Below, piece after piece: positions 25,329 through 33,011 of a stretch of 43,922 nt of DNA. The stretch spans positions 1-43,922 of the forward strand of contig NZ_QKAP01000052.1 of the NCBI RefSeq assembly GCF_003247215.1, given 5' to 3'. A model generated the notes under the pieces. That model ran no database searches. It worked only from the letters and a program-made list of their open reading frames with translations, and was not told the DNA's origin. The first letter of the stretch is position 1, and every line of letters starts with the position of its first letter. This stretch comes from Malonomonas rubra (lineage in GTDB: Bacteria; Desulfobacterota; Desulfuromonadia; Desulfuromonadales; Geopsychrobacteraceae). The translations under genes and the position numbers were made by a program.

Positions 25329-26909
25329 TTATTCGCAAAGATCGACTTTGATGTCCCAGTTCTTTATCTTCATAGTTCCATTTTGGGCTAAGTTTTGTTG
25401 CATTTTGAAGCAACGATCAAACAGTTGAGGTTCATGACCGATCCCTTTTGAAAGACACTCTTCTTTAGCCATGTCGAAGTATTCTTGGAGGATTGGTTTG
25501 TAGTCAGGATGGGCACATTTGTCAATGATCTTCTGAGCCCGATCTTTCGGAGCTAAACCTCTCAGGTCGGCAAGACCTTGCTCGGTGACCAAAACATCGA
25601 GGTCGTGCTCGGTGTGGTCGACGTGAGGAGCTTTGGGAACCACGCAAGTGATACCGGTCGGATCGGTTTTGCTCGGTCGGACCGAAGGTGAGTGCATGAT
25701 CTTCAGGTAGCCATTCCGCAGGAAGTCGCCTGAACCGCCGAGGCCATTGATCATCCGGGTGCCGCCGACTAGTGTTGAGTTGGCGTGGGCGTAAATGTCA
25801 AATTCTACCGGTGTGTTCATTGCGATGCAGCCGAGACGACGGATCGGTTCTGGTGCGTTTGCCAGCGACAGCGGGCGCAGAGTAATTTTGTCGGCGTATT
25901 TGTCCCAGTTATCAAAGAAACGCGGAAAGCCAGGAGTCTCAGAAAGCGAAAGCGAGCAGGACGAGGCGTGATTCAGTTTGCCCGAATCGAACAGGTCGAG
26001 CATGGTATCTTGTAGAACTTCAGTATAAACGGTCAAATTCTTAAACGGACCATTGGCGAGTCCACCGACAACAGCGTTAGCAATGGAACCGACGCCGGAT
26101 TGCAACGGCAACAGGTTCTCTGGCAGGCGACCTGCTTTTACCTCGGCGGAAAAGAAATCGAGGATGTGGCTGGCAATCGCTTCGGAGGTTGCGTCTGCAT
26201 CCGTAAAGGCACGACCTTTGTCGCGATATTTTGATTCAACGACGGCAATTATTTTATCCGGATCGCAAGCGAAGGATTCGGTTCCTATGCGGTCGCTGGC
26301 TTTGCTGATCAGGAATGGCTGACGATTCGGTGGGGTCAGGGGGACGATACAGTCATGCATGCCCCGGAAAGAAGGTTGCCCGGTGTTGACCTCGACAATG
26401 ATTTTTTCGGCGATCATCAGAATTTCGCCGATAACGCCACAAGATGACGTGGGAACCAGCGAACCGTCTTCCAGAATTTCGGAGACCTCAATGATGGCAA
26501 TATCGATTTTAGGGGTGTAAAACCCATAGCCGAGGTCTTGGGCAAACAGGGACAGGTGTTTGTCTCCCATCCGGATACGGCCCTCATTGATACCTTTGGC
26601 AATGTCTTTGCCTGTCTGGTAAGGCCAGCGACGATCGATCATATCGAGGCTTGCCCAGCGGTTTTCTGTTTCGGCGCCGACAGAGGCACCAATGAACAGG
26701 TTGAATTTCAGTTTTCCTTGCAGATTGTTTTTTTCGACATGGTCTGCGAGGGCAACTGGAACTGCCTTGGGATAGCCGGCGGGGGTGAAACCGGACCAGC
26801 CCAGGTCCATTCCCGTTTTAAAAAAATCGATGCAGTTTTCGGCTGTTGTCTTTTTGCTGAGCAAGGATTTGCGGTGGACGCGGTCCTCCAGTGTTCCAAA
26901 TTTTGACAT
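25329..26909 (-). CDS. Acetyl-CoA hydrolase/transferase family protein, copy 2 (probable succinyl:acetate CoA-transferase)
   Basis: A 526-residue paralog of the preceding gene with the same signatures: LGWSGFTPAGYPKAVP, NLFIGASVGAETENRW, SGVGSIANAVVGGLANGPF, NLTVYTEVLQDTMLD and NGLGGSGDFLRNG. The C-terminus NGTMKIKNWDIKVDLCE is almost identical to copy 1. The middle (about residues 150-240) is the most different, so specificity or oligomer contacts may have diverged. Two such genes are known in Geobacter. Here they lie in tandem, which suggests a local duplication. GGAGGAGAG precedes the ATG. Confidence 0.93.
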   Translation of the reverse strand: MSKFGTLEDRVHRKSLLSKKTTAENCIDFFKTGMDLGWSGFTPAGYPKAVPVALADHVEKNNLQGKLKFNLFIGASVGAETENRWASLDMIDRRWPYQTGKDIAKGINEGRIRMGDKHLSLFAQDLGYGFYTPKIDIAIIEVSEILEDGSLVPTSSCGVIGEILMIAEKIIVEVNTGQPSFRGMHDCIVPLTPPNRQPFLISKASDRIGTESFACDPDKIIAVVESKYRDKGRAFTDADATSEAIASHILDFFSAEVKAGRLPENLLPLQSGVGSIANAVVGGLANGPFKNLTVYTEVLQDTMLDLFDSGKLNHASSCSLSLSETPGFPRFFDNWDKYADKITLRPLSLANAPEPIRRLGCIAMNTPVEFDIYAHANSTLVGGTRMINGLGGSGDFLRNGYLKIMHSPSVRPSKTDPTGITCVVPKAPHVDHTEHDLDVLVTEQGLADLRGLAPKDRAQKIIDKCAHPDYKPILQEYFDMAKEECLSKGIGHEPQLFDRCFKMQQNLAQNGTMKIKNWDIKVDLCE

Positions 26910-26940
26910 TCTCTCTCCTCCGGTAAATTAGGATGAAATA

Positions 26941-26962
26941 GTGCCAAGGGCACCTGTTTAAA
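26941..26962 (-). promoter_or_regulatory. Leader inverted repeat before CoA-transferase copy 2
   Basis: GTGCC-AAG-GGCAC (26941-26953) followed by CTGTTTAAA (26954-26962), 32 bp before the start. It corresponds to the leader element of copy 1 with the same flanking bases. The second inverted repeat of copy 1 (TTAAACA arm) is missing here. Confidence 0.5.
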
Positions 26963-27099
26963 GCGCTGGTATTGCAACATTCAAAATTATATTTTTTGAG
27001 AAGACTGTGTAGTGCAAACTAAATGTTGAAAAATCAGCGGGATGGTCCTGTAAGGGGAGCTTAGCAGATCTTACACATTACAGTTAGCAAGGTGGGCTT

Positions 27100-27127
27100 A
27101 TCATAAGGCTGTATACGTTTTAGTCAA
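27100..27127 (-). promoter_or_regulatory. Promoter of CoA-transferase copy 2 with GTATAC element
   Basis: On the minus strand TTGACT (27122-27127), a 16-bp spacer with GTATAC (27111-27116), and a near-consensus TATGAT (27100-27105). The leader is about 185 nt. No coding frame is seen in the leader. Confidence 0.72.
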
Positions 27128-27186
27128 GACAAAAATCACACTTATGGTTAAAAGTAACAGATGAGGGGGGGGGCGGGATGAGACGA

Positions 27187-27222
27187 AAAAGGCCGGTCTG
27201 ATAGCGTCAGCTCCGGCCTGCT
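27187..27222. terminator. Terminator downstream of bamD
   Basis: AGGCCGG (27190-27196) pairs with CCGGCCT (27213-27219). The minus strand then reads TTTTTCG. It lies about 30 bp after the bamD stop. A run of nine G residues lies just beyond it. Confidence 0.7.
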
Positions 27223-27252
27223 TTTAAAGCGGATATATGTTTTTATTTTTGC

Positions 27253-27993
27253 CTAGTATTCTTCCGCGAGAATTTTTTGCGCATCTATTAAGTATTCGCT
27301 GCCAGGGAACTGCTCGAACAGCTGATTGAAAGTATCTTTCGCTTTTTCTTTTTCGCTTGCTTGTAAGTACGCTTTTCCGAGCAGGAAGTAGGCTTCGTCC
27401 AGGTGATAGTAGTTGGGATAATCTGCCAGAGCTTTCTCCAGCCGATTGATGGCTGCTTGGTACTGTCCTCTTTTTAAGTAGAAGTGGCCGACGTAAACTT
27501 CCGCTTCCGCAAGGCGGTTCCGACAGCGCTGGATCAAATGGCCGGCTTCTTCCGCCTGGGAATAGGAGGGGAAGCGATGTAGCAGTTCCTCAAACACCTG
27601 CAGCGCATTGCGGGTGCTGGTCTGGTCTCGATCAGCCGAGAGAATCTGTTGGTAGTGGCTCAGCCCCAGTCGGTAAAGGACATCTTTGACGCGGCTGTCG
27701 TTGGGATGGCGTTTCAGAAAGTCGCCGTAAGCGGTAGCAGCTTCTTCGTAACGCTCCGAGCGATAATAGGCCTCTGCAATTTTTAATTCGGCCAGCATAT
27801 TAAGTTCCGGAGAATAATAGCTGTCGCGAACCTTTTCCCAGGAGGCGATAGCTTCTTCGTAGAGCTTGCTGTCAAAGAACTTTTCACCTTCCTGAAAGTA
27901 TTGCTCCGCGGAATTACGCGGTACAATTTTTTGGCTGCTGCAGGCAGCGAGAAACAGGCTGAGTAGGAGAATAAACAGAAATCTGTTAGTCAT
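27253..27993 (-). CDS. bamD: Outer-membrane assembly lipoprotein BamD (TPR protein)
   Basis: A 246-residue lipoprotein with a signal peptide and lipobox FLFILLLSLFLAAC/S (cleavage before the Cys at about 18). Five tetratricopeptide-like repeats follow, for example AEQYFQEGEKFFDSKLYEEA, AEAYYRSERYEEAATAYGDF, AGHFYLKRGQYQAAINRLEKAL (VGHFYLKRGQY in this sequence) and LGKAYLQASEKEKAKDTFNQL. The length and repeat layout fit BamD, the essential partner of BamA in inserting beta-barrel proteins. Other TPR lipoproteins of the YfiO family are possible. Confidence 0.88.
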   Translation of the reverse strand: MTNRFLFILLLSLFLAACSSQKIVPRNSAEQYFQEGEKFFDSKLYEEAIASWEKVRDSYYSPELNMLAELKIAEAYYRSERYEEAATAYGDFLKRHPNDSRVKDVLYRLGLSHYQQILSADRDQTSTRNALQVFEELLHRFPSYSQAEEAGHLIQRCRNRLAEAEVYVGHFYLKRGQYQAAINRLEKALADYPNYYHLDEAYFLLGKAYLQASEKEKAKDTFNQLFEQFPGSEYLIDAQKILAEEY

Positions 27994-28116
27994 TATTTTT
28001 ATTCCTTTTCAATACGTTCAGATGCCAAGAAGCTACGGAATCTCCTTGCTTTTGTCAATCGATACAGCGCTGGATTGACGAAATTCCTTTCGCCCAATGA
28101 AAAGTCGGCTGTTTGA

Positions 28117-28145
28117 TTGACTCTTTTGGCTCCCTTCATGATAAT
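28117..28145 (+). promoter_or_regulatory. Promoter of crcB-DUF190
   Basis: TTGACT (28117-28122), a 17-bp spacer and GATAAT (28140-28145). The short leader to the start at 28189 leaves no space for a fluoride riboswitch. Confidence 0.7.
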
Positions 28146-28188
28146 GGCGCAGGTTGAAGTACAATGTTTGCAAAGGATTAAGCATAAG

Positions 28189-28560
28189 ATGCAGTTACTT
28201 TATATCGGCTTTTTCGGTGGACTTGGCTGTGTCGCCCGTTACCTCACCTCAGATTTGGTTTATCAACTGTTCGGCCGCAGTTTGCCTTACGGTACTCTGG
28301 CGGTCAATGTGGTCGGGTCATGTCTGCTTGGCTTTCTGATGACTTTTGGCATGCGTTCGGCACTGCTTGCGCCGGAGTTGCGAATCGGGTTGACAGTTGG
28401 TTTCATGGGCGGCTTTACCACCTTTTCAACTTTTTCCTACGAAACTTTAAAATTGCTGGAAGAGGGAAGCCTCTGGCAGGCAGGCGCCAATGTGGTACTG
28501 AATGTTCTGGTGTGTCTTGTTTTTGCGATGCTCGGGGTTTGGCTGGCTCGCCAACTGTAA
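28189..28560 (+). CDS. crcB: Fluoride ion channel CrcB/Fluc
   Basis: A 123-residue four-helix membrane protein that exports fluoride as a dual-topology dimer. It has the family motifs GGLGCVARYL, GTLAVNVVGSCLLGF and GGFTTFSTFSYE. The start at 28189 is preceded by AAAGGA. An in-frame ATG 24 codons upstream lies in the promoter (28117 overlaps the -35 box), so it cannot be used. The downstream DUF190 gene starts 12 bp after it. Confidence 0.93.
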   Translation: MQLLYIGFFGGLGCVARYLTSDLVYQLFGRSLPYGTLAVNVVGSCLLGFLMTFGMRSALLAPELRIGLTVGFMGGFTTFSTFSYETLKLLEEGSLWQAGANVVLNVLVCLVFAMLGVWLARQL

Positions 28561-28572
28561 CGGGAGGAGTGT

Positions 28573-28905
28573 ATGCGACACCTTGAAGGTGAACAGGTTT
28601 TGATGCGGATTTTTATCGGCGAGTCTGATCGCTGGGAGAATAGGCCCTTATACAAAGCCCTTCTTGAGTTGTTTCGTAAAGAGGGCTTTGCCGGTGCCAC
28701 GGTGTTACGTGGGGTTGCGGGGTTCGGGGCAACTTCGGTGCTGCATACCGACAGTCTGCTCTGCCTGTCGCAGGATTTGCCGCTTGTGCTGGAGGTGGTT
28801 GATAAAGAGGAGAAAATAGAAGAGATCCTGCCACGCTTGGACGAGATGTTGCGGGGTGGGATGGTGACCTTGGAAAAAGCGCGGGTCATTCGCTATTCAA
28901 AATAA
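28573..28905 (+). CDS. DUF190 (PII-like) protein
   Basis: A 110-residue DUF190 protein: QVLMRIFIGESDRWENRPLYKALLE, then GFAGATVLRGVAGFGATSVLHT and LPLVLEVVDKEEKIEEILP. The fold is related to PII signal proteins. DUF190 genes often follow crcB, as here, suggesting a role with the fluoride channel or its regulation. GGAGG precedes the ATG. Confidence 0.9.
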   Translation: MRHLEGEQVLMRIFIGESDRWENRPLYKALLELFRKEGFAGATVLRGVAGFGATSVLHTDSLLCLSQDLPLVLEVVDKEEKIEEILPRLDEMLRGGMVTLEKARVIRYSK

Positions 28906-28919
28906 CGGGATATTGAACG

Positions 28920-29360
28920 ATGTTGAAACGTTTATTACAGGTTTTTGCTCCCGCCGAGGCTCATCACAGTGAAAATTTCGATCGTATTCCTCTAGCTGCA
29001 GCAGTGTTGCTGTTGGAAGTCGCACACGCTGACGGTGACTATCACGTTGAGGAAGAGAAGATGATCGAAACGGTGATGAAAAATCATTTTTCAGTTGCCG
29101 ATGAGCTGTTGGAAGAATTGCTGGCACTGGCAGAGAAAACTAGGCAAGACAGCAGCGATCTTCACCAATTTACCCGGAAGATTAACAAAGCATTCAACCA
29201 GACGGAAAAGGAACAGATCATCGAAGCGATATGGAAACTGGTTTACGCCGATGGTCGCCTTGACCATTTCGAAGAGGCATTGATGCGGCAACTTGGGACA
29301 CTGATAGGCTTGTCGCATCGGCAGCTGATTGAAGCTAAACTGCGGGTGGCAAAGAAGTGA
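28920..29360 (+). CDS. TerB-like (DjlA-type) helical protein
   Basis: A 146-residue protein with a TerB/DjlA-like helical fold: AAAVLLLEVAHADGDYHVEEEKMIE and a second acidic repeat AIWKLVYADGRLDHFEEALMR. The paired Asp-Gly-x-[ILV] motifs (ADGDYH and ADGRLD) are the putative divalent-metal sites of the family. A tellurite-resistance name is common in databases, but no ter operon is present. Its stop overlaps the next gene's GTG start, so the two are coupled. Confidence 0.85.
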   Translation: MLKRLLQVFAPAEAHHSENFDRIPLAAAVLLLEVAHADGDYHVEEEKMIETVMKNHFSVADELLEELLALAEKTRQDSSDLHQFTRKINKAFNQTEKEQIIEAIWKLVYADGRLDHFEEALMRQLGTLIGLSHRQLIEAKLRVAKK

Positions 29361-29965
29361 GCCCGGGGTTGACCAGAGTCGTCAGTTGGGGGCATGAACT
29401 TTTAGCAGAAAAGATTAAAAAAGGGCAACTGACTGTCGACTTAACTGCGGGGAATGGTTATGACACACTAACGTTGTGTCGGTTGGTTGGGGAGACTGGA
29501 CAGGTTATCGCCTTCGATATTCAATCGGCGGCATTGCAAAGTACACAGCAACGGTTGCAGGAAAACGGGGTTGTGGTGAGGATGTGGCAAGGAAAGGAGG
29601 CGCCGGTTCCGGCGTCGCCCGGTGTTGATCTGATCGAGATGGGGCATGAGCAGCTCCAACGTTATTTGCCGGGAGCCCCCCAGGGAATAGTAGCGAACCT
29701 CGGCTATTTCCCGGGTGGCAATCGACAGATCATCACTTTACCGCAGACGACGTTCACCGCCTTGGCGCAGGCCTGCGAGGTGCTAGCGCCGGGAGGGAGG
29801 CTGGTCGTTGTGGTTTACCCTGGACATCCGGGGGGACGAGAAGAAGGGGTAGTTGTCGAAGATTTCTTCGCTAATTTGCCCGATCATGATTTCCAGGTTT
29901 TGCAGCTGAAGGTCGTTAATAGACCGAATGCTCCTTTTTTGTTTGTTGCAGAGAAGCGTAGTTAA
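29357..29965 (+). CDS. Class I SAM-dependent rRNA methylase-like protein (YtqB type)
   Basis: A 202-residue methyltransferase of the rRNA_methylase (YtqB/MraW-like) family. It has the SAM-binding motif VDLTAGNGYDTLTL, the acidic VIAFDIQ, and a C-terminal half with VANLGYFPGGNRQIIT and VVVYPGHPGGREE, typical of YtqB. YtqB is reported as an N1-methyltransferase of tRNA-anticodon-like RNA in some bacteria. The target here is unknown. The GTG start overlaps the TerB stop (GTGA). Confidence 0.87.
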   Translation: MSPGLTRVVSWGHELLAEKIKKGQLTVDLTAGNGYDTLTLCRLVGETGQVIAFDIQSAALQSTQQRLQENGVVVRMWQGKEAPVPASPGVDLIEMGHEQLQRYLPGAPQGIVANLGYFPGGNRQIITLPQTTFTALAQACEVLAPGGRLVVVVYPGHPGGREEGVVVEDFFANLPDHDFQVLQLKVVNRPNAPFLFVAEKRS

Positions 29966-30026
29966 CGCTTAATATAAAGCGCATTTTTGCAGCAGCAATG
30001 CTGCGGGTGTCTATTGAGGGGAAAAC

Positions 30027-30905
30027 ATGCTGACACGATTTATTGTTTTAATATTGCTCCTAAGTTTTGTTGACGCTCCCTTGCATGCCGAACAGTTGGC
30101 CGAGGTTGATGTGCCGACCCAGGTTATCCCGGCAGGGCAGAAGGGCGATAAGTTCGATAGAGATTTTGCTGATGACTTCGATGGTAGTTTTGCGGAGGCT
30201 GAAGCGATCAACGAAATCCTGATCGATGACCCGCTCGAAAAAATCAATCGTGGGGTTTTCTGGGTTAATGACAAACTCTACTTTTATCTGATTAAACCGA
30301 TTGCTAGGGGCTATCGCTTAATACTCCCGCGGCAGGCGCGGGTTTCGGTCGCCAATGTCTTTAATAATATGGCAACACCGGTTCGAGCTGCCAACGATTT
30401 GTTGCAGTTGAAATTCCATGATATGGCGACCGAATTGTATAGGCTGATTGTGAACAGTACGGTCGGCATTGGCGGGTTGTTCGATCCTGCGGCATCTTTT
30501 GTCGGGGTAGACAATGTCGATGATGAAGATTTCGGCCAGACTCTCGGTTACTACGGTGCCGGACACGGTTTTTATCTCGTCCTGCCGATTCTAGGGCCTT
30601 CCAGCTTGCGTGATGGAGCAGGTACCTTGGTTGACACGTTTTCCGACCCGATCCGTTATGCCGATGTTGCAACCCTCACATATTTTGGGGGCAAATCATT
30701 CAAGGTTGTTAACAGCCTGTCGCTTGATCGGGATACCTACGAAGGGATTGTTAGAGATTCTCTAGATCCTTACCTGTTTGTTCGAGCCGCTTATGCACAG
30801 CGCCGTGCTGCTCAAGTTGGTAAGGTGAACTATGATATACTGTCGATTGACGGAAATTTTTGGGACGAAGAGACCTTTAATCCATTTAAATGGCTAGGAT
30901 TATAA
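30027..30905 (+). CDS. mlaA: MlaA/VacJ-family outer-membrane phospholipid-transport protein
   Basis: A 292-residue MlaA protein. The core DPLEKINRGVFWVNDKLYFYL, then KPIARGYRLILP, VSNVF-like VANVFNNMATPVRAANDLLQLK and VNSTVGIGGLFDPA, then DFGQTLGYYGAGHGFYLVLPILGPSS are family-typical. MlaA takes mislocalised phospholipids from the outer leaflet and passes them to MlaC. It has a signal peptide (FIVLILLLSFVDAPLHA) but no lipobox cysteine, unlike E. coli MlaA. The start follows GAGGGG. mlaC starts 2 bp after its stop. No mlaFED genes are in the window. Confidence 0.93.
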   Translation: MLTRFIVLILLLSFVDAPLHAEQLAEVDVPTQVIPAGQKGDKFDRDFADDFDGSFAEAEAINEILIDDPLEKINRGVFWVNDKLYFYLIKPIARGYRLILPRQARVSVANVFNNMATPVRAANDLLQLKFHDMATELYRLIVNSTVGIGGLFDPAASFVGVDNVDDEDFGQTLGYYGAGHGFYLVLPILGPSSLRDGAGTLVDTFSDPIRYADVATLTYFGGKSFKVVNSLSLDRDTYEGIVRDSLDPYLFVRAAYAQRRAAQVGKVNYDILSIDGNFWDEETFNPFKWLGL

Positions 30906-30907
30906 CC

Positions 30908-31495
30908 ATGAAAAGAATATTACTGACGGTTCTGTTAGGTTTGCTGCTCGTTAGTGCCGCCTGGGCGGTACCCCAGCCGCAAGAGCAGGTTGAAAAGATG
31001 ATCAAATCGGTTTTGGATGTCTTGCAGAAACCCGATTTGACTGCGAATGAAAAAAAAGAACAGGTGAGCGGCAAGGTGCAGGAATTTCTTAACATTGCAT
31101 CGATGTCGCAGCGCACGCTTGGCAGCTATTGGCAGGGCGCAACCGAAGAACAGCGCCAGCGGTTTTCCGAGCTGTTTGTCAAGGTGCTGGAGGGGACTTA
31201 CCTGAATCGTATCGGCGACTATACCGACGGCACGGTGCAGTACCTTAAGCAACGGGTCAAGGGGGATAAGGCGATCATCGATACGCAAATTGTTGCAGAG
31301 GACCTTGCGATCCCGGTGCAGTACAAAATGATTCTGGTCAACGATGTTTGGCAAGTTTTCGACGTAGTTATCGAGGGGGTCAGCCTGATTCGCAACTATC
31401 GCGCCAGTTATGGTGAAATTATCCGCAAGGATGGTTATGATGGTCTTTTTGCACTGATGGAGCAGAAAGTTATCGATCTGAATGGTTCGTACTAA
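30908..31495 (+). CDS. mlaC: MlaC-family periplasmic phospholipid-transport protein
   Basis: A 195-residue exported protein (signal peptide ILLTVLLGLLLVSAAWA). The ttg2 toluene-tolerance/MlaC domain has FLNIASMSQRTLGSYWQGATEEQRQRF, YLNRIGDY and the C-terminal VWQVFDVVIEGVSLIRNYRASYGEII. It shuttles phospholipids between MlaA and the inner-membrane MlaFEDB complex. The start at 30908 follows AGGATT. An ATG six codons upstream overlaps mlaA and was not chosen. Confidence 0.92.
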   Translation: MKRILLTVLLGLLLVSAAWAVPQPQEQVEKMIKSVLDVLQKPDLTANEKKEQVSGKVQEFLNIASMSQRTLGSYWQGATEEQRQRFSELFVKVLEGTYLNRIGDYTDGTVQYLKQRVKGDKAIIDTQIVAEDLAIPVQYKMILVNDVWQVFDVVIEGVSLIRNYRASYGEIIRKDGYDGLFALMEQKVIDLNGSY

Positions 31496-31523
31496 TAAGC
31501 CAGGTTATAATAATAGCTAGTGG

Positions 31524-31557
31524 AAAAGACCTCTTCAAAACAGAAGAGGTCCTTTTT
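31524..31557 (+). terminator. Terminator after mlaAC
   Basis: AAAAGACCTCTTC pairs with GAAGAGGTCCTTTT, with T-rich end. It lies 29 bp after the mlaC stop. Confidence 0.88.
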
Positions 31558-31651
31558 GTTGGCAGACAAACTTTGTTTTTGCTAATGTCTTTTTAATGTA
31601 GAAGGTCTGGTTCCCTAGCTGAATTTATTAATTTGAGGGAAGGATGTTTTA

Positions 31652-32017
31652 ATGCGAAGAATTTCTTTTATTCCGGTACTCCCGCTAATTTTGCTGTTTG
31701 TGATTTTAAACACCGGTTCAAGCTCAGCGGCTTTTTTTGACACTGCTCCCCAGGAGGAGCTGGATGGAATGTCGGGGAAACTAGTTCGCGGCATTGCAAA
31801 TACAGCGACCGGGTGGGGTGAGCTGCCGAAACAAATTATCATTACATGGAAAGAAGATGGAGCGGCACGTGGAATATTCGTGGGGCCCTTAAAGGGGATC
31901 GGCATGACGATCGTCAGGACCATCTCCGGCGTAGCAGAGATTGTAACCTTCTATCTTCCTGTCCCCCAGGAGTATAAACCATATTTTGAACCGGAATTTG
32001 TATGGCAGAAGGAGTGA
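31652..32017 (+). CDS. Exosortase-system-associated protein, TIGR04073 family
   Basis: A 121-residue exported protein: signal peptide (VLPLILLFVILNTGSSSA), then GKLVRGIANTATGWGELPKQI and IFVGPLKGIGMTIVRTISGVAEIVTFYLPVP, ending YKPYFEPEFVWQKE. This matches the TIGR04073 family, named for its co-occurrence with exosortase systems, though no exosortase gene is in the window. Function is unknown. A GGAAGGA site lies upstream. Confidence 0.85.
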   Translation: MRRISFIPVLPLILLFVILNTGSSSAAFFDTAPQEELDGMSGKLVRGIANTATGWGELPKQIIITWKEDGAARGIFVGPLKGIGMTIVRTISGVAEIVTFYLPVPQEYKPYFEPEFVWQKE

Positions 32018-32181
32018 AGTATCGAATTAAATACAGCAAGTCAGCAGAAGAACAAAAAAATCCAACGGCAGGCGAGGATAAACCGGCAGCACTTCCGTAG
32101 CGATATCCCTACTTTTCAATTAGATTGGTCGTGTAGACGGCTTGCGAATCTCCTGTGGATAGGAGAATAGCGGCTAAGCAG

Positions 32182-32246
32182 TTCTCAGATGCACCGCTTC
32201 CAGTGGCCATGCTGTTATTGCCACTGGCTTGATTGATTTCTGAGAA
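32182..32246. repeat. Nested inverted repeat in a convergent intergenic region
   Basis: Two stems lie one inside the other: TTCTCAGA (32182-32189) with TCTGAGAA (32239-32246), and CCAGTGGC (32200-32207) with GCCACTGG (32220-32227), both perfect 8-bp arms. There is no T run, so it is not a standard terminator. The surrounding gap (32018-32284) shows no gene. It may be a small structured RNA, a REP-like element or a remnant. Confidence 0.5.
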
Positions 32247-32284
32247 GGAGGAAACGCCGCGTCAAACTATCGATAGGTAGAGAG

Positions 32285-32671
32285 TCACATTGTATTATAG
32301 TCGTCCGATTCTACCAGATCTCCAGTACTATCCAAGAACGATCCTTTTTGTGAATCCTTTACAACTTCGACTTGGTTATGGGCAATGGAGCAAACAGTTC
32401 CACAAACGGTGCACTCATAAAGTTCTTCGTGGAATTGAAACGCGTCAAGTTCAGTTTCACGGCTGACCATGAAGCGGCACGTTGGACAGACAAATTCTGT
32501 ACAGACTTTTTGTTTTTTTTCGACGCGACCCTTGATAACTTTTAGAGCGTTATGCGGATAGGCCCAAATTGAACCACAATCGCCACATTCATATACATCT
32601 TCAGAATATCCTTCTGCGTGCAGATCAATCTCCACATGTTTACTGCTTTTGCATATAGGGCATTTCTTCAT
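32285..32671 (-). CDS. Duplicated zinc-ribbon protein
   Basis: A 128-residue protein built of two copies of a zinc ribbon: MKKCPICKSSKHVEID...YECGDCGSIWAYPHNALKVI and FVCPTCRFMVSRETELD...LYECTVCGTVCSIAHNQVEVV. Each has a C-x2-C...C-x2-C set followed by a similar PHN/AHN hydrophobic tail. No family name is known to me. A protein- or nucleic-acid-binding role is only an inference from zinc ribbons. AAAGGAG precedes the ATG. The upstream small frame overlaps its start by 32 bp. Confidence 0.8.
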   Translation of the reverse strand: MKKCPICKSSKHVEIDLHAEGYSEDVYECGDCGSIWAYPHNALKVIKGRVEKKQKVCTEFVCPTCRFMVSRETELDAFQFHEELYECTVCGTVCSIAHNQVEVVKDSQKGSFLDSTGDLVESDDYNTM

Positions 32672-32879
32672 GGTTCAAGCTCCTTTGAGTGATTTTAAAA
32701 ATGTCGGCATCTGTTTTTGAGAATATATCCATTGTCTCTATACAGTAAATAATACTGCAGTAATAAACAATTTCAGCTCCTTTTTTCCCAAAATCATGAC
32801 TCTCTTCTCTTAGCGTGATGAGCTCTGCAACTAATAGTGCTCCCTCTGTAATGAGAACGTCACTTTTCTGAAAATCCAC
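32640..32879 (-). CDS. Possible small hypothetical protein overlapping the zinc-ribbon gene
   Basis: A 79-residue open frame from a GTG at 32879 ending within the zinc-ribbon gene. It has no signal peptide, a moderately acidic composition and a helical start (VLITEGALLVAELITLREE). There is no convincing ribosome-binding site before the GTG and I do not recognise it. It could be the remains of a larger gene or chance. Confidence 0.3.
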   Translation of the reverse strand: MDFQKSDVLITEGALLVAELITLREESHDFGKKGAEIVYYCSIIYCIETMDIFSKTDADIFKITQRSLNHEEMPYMQKQ

Positions 32880-33011
32880 GTGGTTTAGTTGCCACTAATT
32901 TCCGGTACACTTCCGAGTTATAAAAAATGACTTCAGGCGGAAATTTTAACCAGAAAATGAAATCGATATCATTGCAGTGATATTAATCGTCCTAACACAA
33001 TGGAGGATGAT

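Noticed and set aside
28000-28188. Fluoride riboswitch before crcB
   Set aside because: The conserved GGNGAUGG...CUGAU pattern is absent and the predicted leader is too short.
28920-29360. Tellurite-resistance function for the TerB-like protein
   Set aside because: No other ter genes are nearby. The fold alone does not show tellurite resistance.
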